This document shows positions 13,701-24,633 of a stretch of 64,000 bases of DNA, piece after piece (positions within the stretch are counted from its first letter, which is position 1; every line of letters starts with the position of its first letter). The translations under genes and the position numbers were made by a program. The stretch is taken from assembly GCA_036245805.1 (NCBI GenBank), contig BTRK01000001.1, positions 5,084,001 to 5,148,000 on the forward strand, written 5' to 3'. The DNA comes from Pristionchus mayeri (lineage: Eukaryota > Nematoda > Chromadorea > Rhabditida > Neodiplogasteridae). Under the pieces are notes generated by a model. It had not been told where the DNA came from. It did no database searches and saw only the letters and a list, made by a program, of their open reading frames with translations.

Positions 13701-14232
13701 CGCTTTTACATATTTGGATACAACTTATGTCATAGAAATTACCTGGGTTCAATTACATACTAGCGAATCGGCATCCCACTAACATATGTGATCCAGTACG
13801 ATGTACGCACCCCTGTTACTACTAGTTCAAATTTAAATTCATGAACATGCTAATGCATTGCCCGGGATAGTGATGAAGCGTTGCATTATTTCATTTATAT
13901 TTCTCTTTTGTATTAAATGATTTTCAGATTTACTATGGTAACCGGAAGATACATCGGCAACGGCAAAATCCCAATCCGAATCGGAACGCGAAACCTCACC
14001 AGAATTCCCATGCAAACAATAATTCGAATCCTAATAGCAGTATCAATGTGTACAACAGTCCGTACCGTCCTGTCAATACTCCGATTCCAGGGGGGTAAGA
14101 ACTTCTTTAAATATTTTTGAAAATTAAATTAAGTTACAACATGCATTTTGAATTTGCAGTTTCAAGCCGATGTCGGGTCAAGTCGATGTCGAAATGCCAT
14201 CTAGCAAGACATCGAAAACAGACAAAATATGA
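4735..14232 (+). CDS. Single-pass receptor-like protein with eight tandem sushi/CCP-like modules
   Basis: Exons: 4735-4783, 4847-4905, 4989-5062, 8507-8824, 8951-9087, 9131-9165, 9219-9284, 9351-9423, 9477-9561, 9633-9754, 10698-10738, 10784-10859, 10897-11006, 11060-11141, 11226-11347, 11393-11424, 11490-11578, 11628-11737, 11797-11890, 12021-12161, 12489-12561, 12608-12627, 12695-12766, 13928-14094, 14160-14232; about 770 residues. A signal peptide (MLVHTILLLFCALT) starts just after a trans-splice-like acceptor. The ectodomain repeats a pattern Cys..Cys, phase-2 intron, Cys..Trp..Cys; examples of the second half are FYGGNPV..C..NGW..FEC and FQGGNRV..C..KGW..FQC. Exon 23 is a Gly/Val-rich membrane helix, followed by an Asn/Pro-rich cytoplasmic tail. 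The Cys and Trp spacing and the mid-module phase-2 intron resemble sushi domains, but the match is divergent. Frame problems at exons 7/8, 12/13 and 20 suggest pseudogenisation or assembly indels. Confidence 0.72.
5150..6170. mobile_element. Foldback (palindromic) element 1
   Basis: Two arms of about 500 bases are inverted copies meeting near 5660; for example CCGGTTTTGGCCGCCCTGAG at 5210 returns inverted near 6080. Outer ends read ATATCACG inward. It lies in intron 3 of the receptor gene. No transposase is seen; short open frames in it are mirror images of each other. Confidence 0.8.
6173..7481. mobile_element. Foldback element 2, Tc1-like ends
   Basis: Perfect-looking inverted ends CAGTAGCGCTCATAAGTC, flanked by TA, enclose arms of about 650 bases that pair across a centre near 6827. 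The ends and TA duplication fit a non-autonomous Tc1/mariner-superfamily element. Identical 101-residue frames on both strands are an artefact of the palindrome. Confidence 0.82.
7490..8376. mobile_element. Foldback element 3, Tc1-like ends
   Basis: The ends CAGTATCGCCGGAAAGTATT are inverted and flanked by TA. The arms pair around 7933. Internal stretches resemble element 2 (shared GCAGCAA and bad-match segments such as TGATTGCGTCATCACTACGC), so the two are related subfamilies sitting back to back. Confidence 0.82.
8410..8456. repeat. Fragment of a GC-rich MITE end
   Basis: GGGGGTGGGCCAACTATCCA and the following AAGTGCA match one end of the MITE at 12211-12400. Only one end is present here. 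Confidence 0.5.
9770..10668. mobile_element. Mariner-like non-autonomous element in a receptor intron
   Basis: The left end TTAGGTTGTTGCGAAAGTCT and the inverted right end at 10646-10668 are flanked by TA. About 0.9 kb, lying in the intron between exons 9633-9754 and 10698-10738. No intact transposase frame is recognised. Confidence 0.78.
12211..12400. repeat. MITE-like inverted repeat with G/C-run interior
   Basis: A left end with TGGGCACTTCTT and a right end with AAGAAGTGCCAACTA are inverted copies surrounding C-rich and G-rich tracts. It lies in the intron after receptor exon 20. Confidence 0.6.
12790..13662. mobile_element. Mariner-like non-autonomous element, CAGGTTGGTG family
   Basis: The end TCAGGTTGGTGCAAAAGTTT returns inverted at 13636-13662, with TA on both sides. 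It lies in the intron between the membrane-helix exon and the cytoplasmic-tail exon. A truncated relative is at 26848-27053. Confidence 0.78.
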
Positions 14233-14337
14233 AACTGATGATGCACTATCGCTAATTCATAACTATCTCAAAACATGAAAAAATTACGTTCTGTCTGACA
14301 ATTGTACTGGAAACCATAAACAATTACATGACTGCGC

Positions 14338-14452
14338 GTGATGTGTACATTAGAGTTCGTAATTCGGGTCACCGTCTCAACCGGTCCAAAGGCGAGAGAG
14401 TGTGTAGAATGAAGAGACCGTGGTTTCACGTCTCGAATTCTAGTGTACATTC
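14338..14452. repeat. Short inverted repeat in the receptor 3' region
   Basis: GTGTACATTAGAGTTCG and CGAATTCTAGTGTACATTC face each other around CTCAACCGGTCC-type sequence. Related CCGGTC-containing stretches occur near 39640-39720 and 60790-60890, so this is a dispersed repeat. Confidence 0.5.
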
Positions 14453-14679
14453 TTCGTCCTCACACAGGGCTGTGAGATATGGCTCTTACATGGGATGGAT
14501 CATAACGCAATGCCTTCCGACAATCAAAAGTAAAGATAAAACATACTAAATTTAACAGAGTGTAGAAGTAATCAACGATTAAAAACATGTACAATTTTAG
14601 ACTATGAAAATGCTAGGGTGCTCATGAGGGAAACTGTGTTATCGCAATTGTACATCTATTGTGTTAATCAAATTGGTGT

Positions 14680-14685
14680 AATAAA
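14680..14685 (+). terminator. Candidate poly(A) signal of the receptor gene
   Basis: AATAAA about 450 bases after the receptor stop codon, with no coding signal in between. Confidence 0.4.
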
Positions 14686-14827
14686 GTTTTATAATCTCTG
14701 AATATACAAAGAAAAGTGTTACATAATTGTAGTTCCTCGTGAAAGTGCTTGGAACAACTAAACTATTTTTTGTGCGATAATTATTTTAAAAATACTGTAA
14801 TATTTCTGAAACCACTTAGTTATTCCC

Positions 14828-16642
14828 CTAATTCTTCGCGTTATCAACTTCTTCCTTCTTCTTCTTCTCATACTCAGCCAGCTCTTTGAAGTGCTTCACT
14901 TTCATTTCTGTGTCCATCACCATGATCTTCCCGGCGATCTCAAATTTATATTTTTGTATCACTTATCTTATGAATCCCATTTTGGATCGACAATAATGCA
15001 CTTTTTGAATCAATTATTATTTGTATCAAGAATAGTTTATATTTTTGTATCATCTCCCGTATCTCAAACACATCATACCGAGTTGATGATCATCTTTGGA
15101 ATCATTCCCTTCAGATCGAACAGTGTGATCACATCATAGATAGTCTTCGTGTCGGGATGTTCAGGGTGTGGACGAAGTTGGAGGGCACCCAAGTAAAGAT
15201 GAGCTCTGAACAACATGGTAACCCTCTGCTGAACGTGACTCCATACTAGAGTTGACTAGTCGACGTCGCATTGCATCAATGCAACGCCTCCCTCTCTCAT
15301 CGGATTTCGCAATCAATATTTCATAGATCTCTAGTGCTGCACTAGTTCATCAAGCGCTCGTAAATACTCACCGAACTCTATCCTTTGTTTCCGGAACCTC
15401 ATCCAGGTTCACAGATCGAAAGGCCATGCGATAGCCTGATAGTTTTATTTTTGTTGTTGTTTTTTTGGTTTTGTCCGAAAATATGCGTGACATTCCACTA
15501 ACACACATTTTACTAATTTTGAATATTGCATATCACTGACCGAGGGCGGTTTTCCGATAGATCCTCGCAGTGACTAAATCTCGTGCCGACACAAGCATAT
15601 TAGCACCACCGCCATACTGAATAAGACAATCATGGGTGAGGAATCCATACACTATATTGTTTACGAATTTCAAAAACGATTCCGAACAAAATTTAGGTAG
15701 ATGACTGTATTGTTGTAAGGGGGTAAATCGTAGGTACTCAATATAAATGATAAGATTTGTTATATTGTACTTCTTTACAAAGTGCTTCAAAACACACCGT
15801 AACTATATCAGCGGTTTCCGTAAGCTTGGTGATGATTCTTGAAAAGTCCATGTTCGGATCCCACAACGGCACCCGTTCCACATCCTGGAGTTATTACAGA
15901 CATATTTTACCAAATGAAATATTGATTGAGATGTTGTGCCGGAATCGAAGAAAATCTACTAATGAAAGAACATAGTAGATTTTCTTCGATTCCGGATTAT
16001 CCTGAGAGTGTGCATCCTCACCTCCCAAGTATGCCGGGCTACTGAATCGATATGGCATTCCAACACAGTCTGAAAATATGTTTGTATCAAATGAATCAAA
16101 AAAATGTTTTGTATCAAATGATTCAAAACGTGTTTTGTATCAACATTATTCAGAAGAAATTTATATCGAATTCACAATTTTCTGGTTATACAACTGACCG
16201 AAACAGTGACCATCTTTCCGTTCGGTGTGGTCTTGCTGTAAACAACATCACCAGTTGACATCTCGGCTTCCTGTGATAATATCTGATAGATCTTACATCT
16301 TATCACCGATGAAAATACCCTTTTTGTATTCTTCAGACTTTTTCCGATGATCGGAAGGTCCAGACCAAAGAAAGGCTTCATTTGTTTTAAGTCTGACCTT
16401 CTTCCATCCCTTCCTCGCAATGAAATCTGCGTCATCGAACATCGCATCCGCCTCTTGGAATGCATAGATAGCCGCGCTGAGCGCTGGTGCGTACTGAAAT
16501 TACAAAAACATCATAGATAATTGAATTCGTCGGTACTAAGTGTAAAAAAAGGTGTAAATAATGCGATAAAAATAAACACCTTCTCGTCATCAGGTTTCAG
16601 CTCGTCTGGTTTTTCGTAGGCAGTAAAGGAGACTGAACTCAT
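14828..16642 (-). CDS. StAR-type START-domain lipid-transfer protein
   Basis: Nine minus-strand exons: 16580-16642, 16319-16493, 16199-16270, 16022-16069, 15798-15884, 15541-15616, 15372-15435, 15079-15245, 14828-14938, about 287 residues, the size of vertebrate StAR. START landmarks in order: KGWKK, TGDVVYSKTTPNGK, RVPLWDPNM, the region TYGGGANMLVSARDLVTAR (compare the PRDFV motif of StAR) and LFDLKGMIPKMIIN, followed by a Lys/Glu-rich C-terminal helix. START domains bind one sterol or phospholipid in a hydrophobic groove and move it between membranes. There is no signal peptide or MENTAL domain, so it is probably cytosolic. Two junctions do not keep frame with canonical splice sites: the exon 2 to 3 join, and a one-base shift inside exon 8 between EGYHVVQSS and the segment leading to DLKG. 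Either the gene is decaying or the assembly has indels. Confidence 0.82.
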
Positions 16643-17064
16643 TGTGAGTGCTACAATAATTAGATGAAGATATCCGCAACAGCTTAAAACTAAATAAAAA
16701 GCCAACACATGGGGCAAAATAATTTTAATAAATCGACATGCGTTGGGAAATATGAAAGTCAGTAGTCGCGGGGCTGTTTGAATTAATCGATTATTATCAG
16801 AGTGTGGATATTCACAAACCAACTCCTAAACAAGCGCCTACCTGAATGTCATTGCAAAGTTCAAACGCTCGATTAAGATAATGGATTATTGTGCTCCTAT
16901 TGGCCTGAGAAAGTGAAAGTAATGGAAGAAAGGAAAGCAAGGGTGCAACAATGCCAATCACTAGGGTCCATGGGAGAGATTTCATCATTTTTGAACTGGT
17001 CTATGAACTCCATTTTAAAAGCAGTTATAAATATAATGAATAATTTCGTTCAATTCCCTATGGA
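16643..17064. other. 5' flank of the START gene
   Basis: Presumed promoter and intergenic DNA. No further exon, repeat or RNA gene was recognised. Confidence 0.4.
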
Positions 17065-18964
17065 TTATCACGACTCTTCTGAGAGATTGCATGAAAACGG
17101 AACCCCTGCGGCACCATTAGCCACGACTTTTAGCAGTGTCCACGAGATAATTATGCCAGAGTATATTGGATACGAGAAAACTTTTGGCGTTGGCCGTTTT
17201 TTCTGGAACCGGCTTTTAGGCATTTTCCGGTTCCGCTCCCGGCTCTACGATATATCAGCTCCCAGATGAGCTAGAGTGGTGGCTTTGGACTCAAAATGTT
17301 CGTAAAATTATTTTGAACAACTTTCCTGTTGACAACATGACCTTGCGACAACAATATCACATCGAAAAAATTGATAAAGTGATTGCAACATGAGAAAATA
17401 AATTCTAGCGGCTCGGGGACCCACCCATTTCGTGTAAACCGAGATCAGTTTCACAATCTACGTGCATTACTCTATTAGGAAAAACATTGAGCCGAGCCAA
17501 TTGTGCCTGGGAATTTGCCCAAAAAGGCGAAAATCATCGAAAAGTCGATCATTTCAAATATTCGTAATTGTTATTCTTCACGATACAACGTTCATTTGTC
17601 GCTTTTTTACTGTTTTATTATAACTACTTATATAAACCATCAAATTCAGTTGAAAAAACCGGAGATGTTCATATTTTTGAAAAATCATATTTTTCACATC
17701 ACAATTTCGCGAATTTGAACGATGTAAACTTAATTTTTAGAGATCACTTGACTCCTAATCTGTAGCCATTTTGTAGCATGCCTCGACGTGAATGAAAATT
17801 GGTGGACCACGTCCCGTCCAATGTATCGGGGCTCTAGTTTTTTGACAGCCAAAAAGGCTCAGAAGACCGTGTCGGTAATATTTAAATTGATTTTTGAAGT
17901 TAGTTTTGAGAATTCTGATTGGATATGATTGCAAATAATGTTTTCGTAATATGTTGCATAAACTGTACATAAAAATAAACACCTATTAACGTTTCTAAAT
18001 TTCTGAAATTTTGGCGATTTGGAATTTTTTGATTTAAAAAAAATTGTTCAAACGGTCACTCTTCCAGATGGATTAGAAAAATTATATCAGGAAAACATTA
18101 TTTACATCCATATCCAATCCGAATTATCAAAACTAACTTCAAAAATCAATTTAAATATTACCGACACGGTCTTCTGAGCCTTTTTGGCTGTCAAAAAACT
18201 AGAGCTCCGATACATTGGAGGGGACGTGGTCCACCAATTTTCATTCACGTCGTTCATGCTACAAAATGGCTATAGATCAGGAGTCAAGTGATCTCTAAAT
18301 ATTGAGTTTACATCGTTCAAATTCGAGAAATTGTGATGTGAAAAATATGATTTTTCAAAAATATGAACATCTCCGTTTTTTTTCCAACTTAATTTGATGG
18401 TTTATATAAGTAGTTATAATAAAACAGTAAAAAAGCGACAAATGAACGTTGTATCGTGACGAATAACAATTACGAATATTTGAAATGATCGACTTTTCGA
18501 TGATTTTCGCCTTTTTTGGGCAAATTCCCAGGCACAATTGGCTCGGCTCAATGTTTTTCCTAATAGAGTAATGCACGTAGATTGTGAAACTGATCTCGGT
18601 TTACACGAAATGGGGGGGTCCCCGAGCCGCTAGAATTTATTTTCTCATTTTGCAATCACTTTATCAATTTTTTCGATGTAATATTGTTGTCGCAAGATGT
18701 TGTTGTCAACAGGAAAGTTGTTCAAAATAGTTTTACGAACATTTTGAGCCAAAGCCACCACTCTAGCTCATCGGGGAGCTGATATATGGTAGAGCCGGGA
18801 GCGGAACCGGTAAATGCCTATAAGCCGGTTCCAGAAAAAACGGCCAACGCCAAAAGTTTTCTCGTATCCAATATACTCTGGCATAATAATCTCGTGGACA
18901 CTGCTAAATGTCGGGGCTCCTGGTGCCGGGGGCTCATGCAATCTCTCAGAAGACTCGTGTTATA
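17065..18964. mobile_element. Long foldback element of 1.9 kb
   Basis: The sequence from TCACGACTCTTCTGAG at the left returns inverted at 18930-18964; arms of about 930 bases meet in an AT-rich centre near 18020. Matching inner blocks include GGCGTTGGCCGTTTTTTC at 17187 and its complement near 18835. No transposase frame was recognised. Confidence 0.8.
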
Positions 18965-20095
18965 CACTGATTAATTCGAAAAGGAAATACGCAGACATTT
19001 ATCCCTTCCACTTGGTCACACTCTATCTAAACTCGATGTAGATTCAGAAAACAAGCCAGTGGAAATGTAAGTTCGGCGAAGACGATGAAAAGCAGTGAGA
19101 ATTTCGAGCTCCGAGTGTTTAACGAATTCTCATTCAATTTCCCGTGGCTTCTCATTTAATCTTCCTTGGCTTCTTTCCTGTACTAAAGCCAACGTAATCA
19201 GCTCGCGGTGATTGCTTTCTGAATCTATTTGCAGCTACTGGGAAATTACATTTCTGAAGTTTGAGGAAGCATTTTAGAACTGAAACACATATTTTTTCTG
19301 CTTTTCCATGTAGATTTGGTCAAATAACTACTTTGCTTGTCAGCAGGCAATACCGGAGGCTTGTTTATTCATGAGAAGATTGTGATATAACCAATAATTA
19401 GGAAACAACTTGTGACAATGCCAAAAATATAGATATTAAATGAATCGTACATTAATTATTCTTTCGTTAAAGGAGGACTGAAGGCAAAGTTCAACTTTGG
19501 ACCCTATCGTATCACCATGACCTAGCTCCTCTTAACGAATAAAGGCTCCAAAAAATACATTAAGAGACCAGAAATCGGAAAAGGTCTCGGATGGTCAAAA
19601 TTCAAATAAATCTCAAACTTTTTTCCTGAAGTGGTACTCCCAAATGCTGATTGCCAGGGTACATGCGAATGGCCAGATATCGACTTTGAAAAAGTTACCG
19701 TAACCGATCGATTTTGTGGTAAAAAAATCGATATCTCAGAATTATTATTTTTTATAGTTTTGCTGGCATATTTTCACTCGCAGATAACGAATGTCTATAT
19801 TAGAACTCGAGAAAATGCGATTTAAAAATGATAGGTCCAAAAACTGCTCAGAACGTGACAAAACCAGAGATACTAATTAATTTATGAACCGTCTTAAGCC
19901 ATATTTCCATTTTGAAAACTTCAACATGTACCTAGTCTACGATATTTTTGCAGAATTTTAAAAATGCCGCCCGTTAGGTTTTTGTGTCCTCAATGTCTGC
20001 TCCTAACAAAAGGAGCAAACATGAATCATACGTCAAAATAGACACATATACCAGGCATTATGCTAGAAATGTAGAGCACGATGAGCTGAACATTT
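18965..20095. other. Gene-poor stretch with a degenerate repeat
   Basis: No gene is supported. About 19560-19990 is a diverged relative of the arms at 30300-30610 and 31870-32190: both contain GGTC-CTCGGATG, TTTTTTTCCTGAAGTGG and GATTTTGAAAAAGTT-like blocks in the same order. Confidence 0.45.
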
Positions 20096-20334
20096 CATCT
20101 GTTGAAAGTGAGTGTATCTTTTCATTGAAGCGCGCTAGAGCGCCTAGAAGTTGGTAAAATGGACGGTGTAGACGCCCGGGAGAGCGCTAAATAGAGGGGG
20201 GAGGTCAGGAGGCGAGAGCGTCAGACGGTTAGAACGCGCGCTCTCGAGGGACTCTTAGTCCGTTTCTAGTCAACTTCTAGGTGCTCTAGCGCGCTTAAAT
20301 GAAAAGATAAACACTCACTGTCAACAGATGTTAA
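20096..20334. repeat. MITE with GCGCGCT-rich inverted ends
   Basis: CATCTGTTGAAAGTGAGTGT at the left and the inverted copy ending CTGTCAACAGATG at the right. The ends continue through TCTTTTCATT and GCGCGCTAGAGC. About 240 bases, no coding capacity. Confidence 0.7.
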
Positions 20335-20359
20335 AATTCAATACAAAATATGTTAAATT

Positions 20360-20585
20360 GTCGAATCGGCGGCACTTCTGCAGAAGACCGGACCAAGAGA
20401 AAAGTGTTAATTCATAGTGTTTTCCATATAATTTGGCGGTTGTATTATAGTTAAGGTTAGGGTTAAATAGGTGTGCACATCCCATCTTAGAATGGATTCC
20501 ACCCTTTGATGAGTAACGTCTAAGGGGTACGAAACACACAACCTTGACCTGGTCCGGTCTTCTGCAGAAGTGCCGAATCGGCTCG
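20360..20585. repeat. MITE with CGGCACTTCTGCAG ends
   Basis: CGGCACTTCTGCAGAAGACC near 20367 and its inverted copy ending at about 20577. Flanking AATCGG on both sides may be part of a target duplication. Confidence 0.68.
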
Positions 20586-21535
20586 GTCACAACAACTTTA
20601 AAGAATGAGTAACAATAACACGAAGAATTAGGCTAATTAGTTATTATGTGCTTGTAATAGAAGCCGATAGCCCGATCACGGATCACTTTCAAACCAGGTT
20701 CACATATTGTATTGTGATATCCGTACGTTTGCGCATCTGACATAATATGTGCCCTATCACAACTCTCCGTGGATTGCTAGGACCAAACGTAATCAGTTCA
20801 ACTCTTTGGTGATGCACCTTTGTTACCATCTTGTGTCCTCAATACCAATTGCACGGGCTTGAACAAATGCGCGATGGAAAGAGTATCCAAGCACTCAACG
20901 TACATATATAACAATATGATAATCAGGCGGCAACAAAAGGCAGGGTAGATCAGAAAATAAAATTTAAAAATCGAGCGTTACTTTTTTCACAACCTGATAT
21001 TTTGTCGAAATCTGGTCATTTCTAAATCTCTCAGCAATAATGCAGAGTTATATTGACCAATTTGCTGTTCTGCTTTGAAGATATGGCGTCACTCCTTCGA
21101 TCTGATTTCATATTCCGATATTTAGAGTGGAAATCATAGTATCAAAATCGACCCACAAGTCGAGTTCCTATCTCAACCAACAAACGATGTAAGGTGGTTA
21201 TCTGAACAAGCCACTCGTCCACTATCTACCACTACATGAAAACTGTTGCGAAACATATAATATTTGCACTAAAACTGTTGGGAAACATAATATTTGCAGC
21301 ACAGTTTGTTGCAATTTGACGATAATATCAGAACCCCATTTGCACTTGAAGTGACGTGAAATGATTCGGTTGGTTCTGTTCCATCATGGAAACAAATAGT
21401 ATACTTTCGATTACGGCATGCACATGCTAGAAAATAAGTTGTAGAATATGCATTTAGAATATATGCAAAACATATCTAGTGCAATTTAGTGGTAAATTCA
21501 AAGACAGCCAACTTGCAAGACAAATAAGAACGTAC
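20586..21535. other. Stretch without recognised gene
   Basis: AT-rich DNA without convincing exons or repeat ends. Missing 3' exons of the minus-strand fragment at 21536-21889 could lie here but could not be identified. Confidence 0.3.
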
Positions 21536-21889
21536 GATATTGAGTCGCAACGGTTTCAGACTGTCATACATGCAAATAGCTTCCAAAGATTCTGCTATTA
21601 GAGTAACCAATACCTAGAACATATATTTATTTAAAACTGAAATTTAACCACCCTTGTTTCCAAGACAATTTTAAGATAGCTAACCTCTTTACTCAGATCC
21701 TCAATTTGCATTTGGTTTATGAAAGTGCTCGAATTTTGCAAAGTATTGAAAACTTAATCCTGCGTAATACACAGTTATTTAAAGAAAACATATAAATATT
21801 CATGTTTGAAAGGGGGTTTACCGGTGATTTAGTGAGTTCAAGGGCCAGATCAAGTGCATCTTCGTTCATTTGATACAGTGTTTTCAAAA
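21536..21889 (-). CDS. Fragment of an unidentified helical protein gene
   Basis: Three minus-strand exons join in frame: 21822-21889, a 15-base exon 21685-21699 and 21536-21613. They encode a Leu/Glu-rich stretch containing KTLYQMNEDALDLALEL, DLSKE and VLVTLIAESLEAI, which looks like a coiled or helical region. All have canonical GT-AG borders. Exons before and after were not found, so it may be an internal part of a longer gene or a relic. No function is assigned. Confidence 0.35.
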
Positions 21890-22391
21890 CTACAAAAACA
21901 ACAATTAAGCTTAATATTATTAAAGGAAAGTCATACAATTTATAAAGAAGATTGGACATTTGAACTTGTAGAATGTCAGCTTGTAACACCAAGCCCGCGT
22001 GACCGCGACGCTTTAGAATGACATGCGTTGGAATGGCCAAATGCACTTGTACAGCGTTAAATCACTTATTATTGCGATGAATAATAATCTTGCGCGATGT
22101 ATATTATATTAAAGGAGATAACGTGAAATGATAATTTCGCAAACTATATTAAAATATCAGCAGCAAAGGAACATATTAATATGTATTCATTCGCAATGAG
22201 CAAGTTAACACCAGTTGGTAGAAAGAGTTGCGAAAATAATTATATTCATAAAACATACGTTATTCGATATGTTTACCACGTGTCCGATTATTTATTTCTC
22301 AGGTGATGTAATACATGGTAAACAATTATTTGCTTTAATAATATATTAATATGTATTCTACGTTATAAATTAAGAAGTCATTGTTGACAGT

Positions 22392-23473
22392 CTAGTCATG
22401 ACAAGTCAGACACGCACATCGACGGAACGATTCCCTATTTTCTCTCTCTTTCGTGCAATCAACTCGACGATGGTAACGTTCTGTGTTAATTAGCGAACGA
22501 TTGGGAGATGCCTTAGGGGAGGCTGAGGATGAAATGGAGGGACGAGAGGGTCGAGGTCGATGATCAATTGTCGAGGAAGAGGCATTCTCCGGTTGATTTT
22601 GAACCATTTTCGTCGTGGCAGAAGATGTAGATGTTCCAGAAATCTTTGAAGCGCCTGAAGGACGTAAATAATTTAAGATAAGGGCAATCATTCGAAGAGC
22701 TTCACAATAATTATATGTTATAAACTCTTACGTTTATATAAATTTGTCTTTCGAAGGTGAGAAAGACGTATATCCGATGCACTGAACGAAGATTCCTCAG
22801 TATCAGAACATATTGGAGTGGAATGGTATTGCGGAGAGGAGAGAGGAGGTGAGAGAAAGGGAGAGCCGAGGTTGCCCAGGAAGAGCGATAGCTCAGATAG
22901 CTCAGATTCCATCAATTCCTCCTTGTTAGGACGCATCGAAGATGTATATTTAGTGATCTCGCCTGAATTTCATGAATAAGAAGTATTCACCAATGGTTGA
23001 CAACTTTTTGAAAACCTTTCACTAAGTATGTTATGAAAGCTAACAGTAGTGACGTTCAAAGCAAAATAATACTTTCTAACCAATCGACTAACCTGCACTG
23101 GAATTTCATTCGCGTGAGAATGTAAAGGTTCGCGTCTCGATCTTTGTGCAATCCTCTCGATCGGGCAGAAATCGAACGAGTCTCATTTGATCGGGAGATT
23201 GGCGAACCGAGACGAGGAGATCTTGAGGAAACGTAGCTTGCCTTATCTGCAATTTGCATCAGAATATTGCGATACTTGACTTTTGAATCATTGTTGCCAA
23301 CAATACGTTAATGGATTTGCTGCATACTATATCTAATTAGATGATGAAATCAAACCTCAGTGTTATGAATCTTTATTGTACTCCACGACATGGACTCCCA
23401 ATCGAAAGCCCAGATAGTGCCGTCACTGAAGCAGATCGAATAGTCTTCACGCCAACGCCAGAAGTTTGTCATC
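22392..23473 (-). pseudogene. Ser/Arg/Pro-rich gene copy, left arm of an inverted pair
   Basis: Exon-like blocks with splice borders: 23356-23473 (ATG at 23472, 39 codons including FWRWREDYSICFSDGTIW), 23093-23246, 22732-22962 and 22392-22654 with a stop and the ending SFRRCACLTC. The later blocks are rich in Ser, Pro and Arg. Reading phases do not join cleanly between blocks 1, 2 and 3, so this may be a pseudogene or have unrecognised splicing. A mirror copy lies at 24634-26266. The first block looks like a small folded domain; the family is not recognised. Confidence 0.4.
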
Positions 23474-23531
23474 CTGGAAAGTAACCGTGAAACTAATCAA
23501 TGTACATGTATCATCAACCTAGAGTACTAAA

Positions 23532-23880
23532 ATTTCGGGGGGGGGGGGGGGGGTGACAATTGCTAAAACGACAACTGCTCAACTCGTCGCCGTTCGCTTG
23601 CAATTTGGCGCAACGACTTGGGAGTTGTTTCATTGTAACCAATATGCGCTCCCATACATTTGCATATACAAGTCTTGTTACCAGGCGAACTTGAGTTTTA
23701 CACTTCACCAACGGGGTCATGGTCCAAAATTGAGAATTTTTTAAGCAAAAAATCATTGTTAGATAAAGACCAAATGCCATAACCAATAAATATTCTAGAA
23801 CCCCAGTAACTACTTTAACCAAGTAACATATGTATCGATTGGTTATGGCATTTGGTGTTGATCTAACCCATGCCATTCCC
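23532..23880. mobile_element. Truncated foldback element with G-run end
   Basis: Begins with a long G run and TGACAATTGCTAAAACGACA. It matches the left arm and part of the right arm of the complete copy at 24023-24568 and then breaks off. It lies at the centre of the inverted gene pair. Confidence 0.65.
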
Positions 23881-24022
23881 AAAACCGAAATGGTTCGTCC
23901 TGTTAGAACAATTTAAAAAAAAAAAATTGTACAGTTTTAAACGACAATATTTTTTAAATATTTTTTTTTATTCCTTAAACCGAAATGGTAATTAATTCAA
24001 ACAATCATAGTAGAGGGTGAAA

Positions 24023-24568
24023 TTTTGGGGGGGGGGGGGGGTGACAATTGCTAAAACGACAATTGCTCAACTCGTCGCCGTTCGCTTGCAATTTGGAGCA
24101 ACGACTTGGGAGTTGTTTCATTGTAACCATTATGTGCTCACATACATTTGCATATACAAGTCTTGTTACCAGGCGAATGAGTTTTACACTTCACCAACGA
24201 CCAGGGGTTCATGGTCCAAAATTGTGATTTTGAGTGGGAAATCATTGTTAGATCAGCACCAAATGCCATAACCAATCGATACATATGTTACTTGGTTAAA
24301 GTAGTTACTGGGGTTCTAGAATATTTATTGGTTATGGCATTTGGTCTTTATCTAACAATGATTTTTTGCTAAAAATAATTCTCAATTTTGGACCATGACC
24401 CCCTGGTGAAGTGTAAAACTCAAGTTCGCCTGGTAACAAGACTTGTATATGCAAATGTATGGGAGCGCATATTGGTTACAATGAAACAACTCCCAAGTCG
24501 TTGCGCCAAATTGCAAGCGAACGGCGACGAGTTGAGCAGTTGTCGTTTTAGCAATTGTCACCCCCCCC
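24023..24568. mobile_element. Complete foldback element with G-run ends
   Basis: G run plus TGACAATTGCTAAAACGACA at the left, inverted at 24535-24568. Arms of about 270 bases meet near 24295. It belongs to the family with G/C-run termini also found at 25710, 27738, 28884, 33057 and 34204. Confidence 0.75.
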
Positions 24569-24633
24569 CCGAAATTTTAGTACTCTAGGTTGATGATACA
24601 TGTACATTGATTAGTTTCACGGTTACTTTCCAG

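Noticed and set aside
16889..17269. A 126-codon plus-strand gene
   Set aside because: Most of it lies in the arm of the 17065-18964 foldback element and the residue pattern is not protein-like.
21300..21360. A further sushi-like module exon (a 15-base match to TTGCAATTTGACGAT of receptor exon 7)
   Set aside because: The following frame lacks the conserved Cys and stops early; a short chance or decayed match is more likely.
23514..24588. Frames of 63-122 codons in the core of the inverted gene pair
   Set aside because: All lie in G-run foldback arms and repeat each other on both strands.
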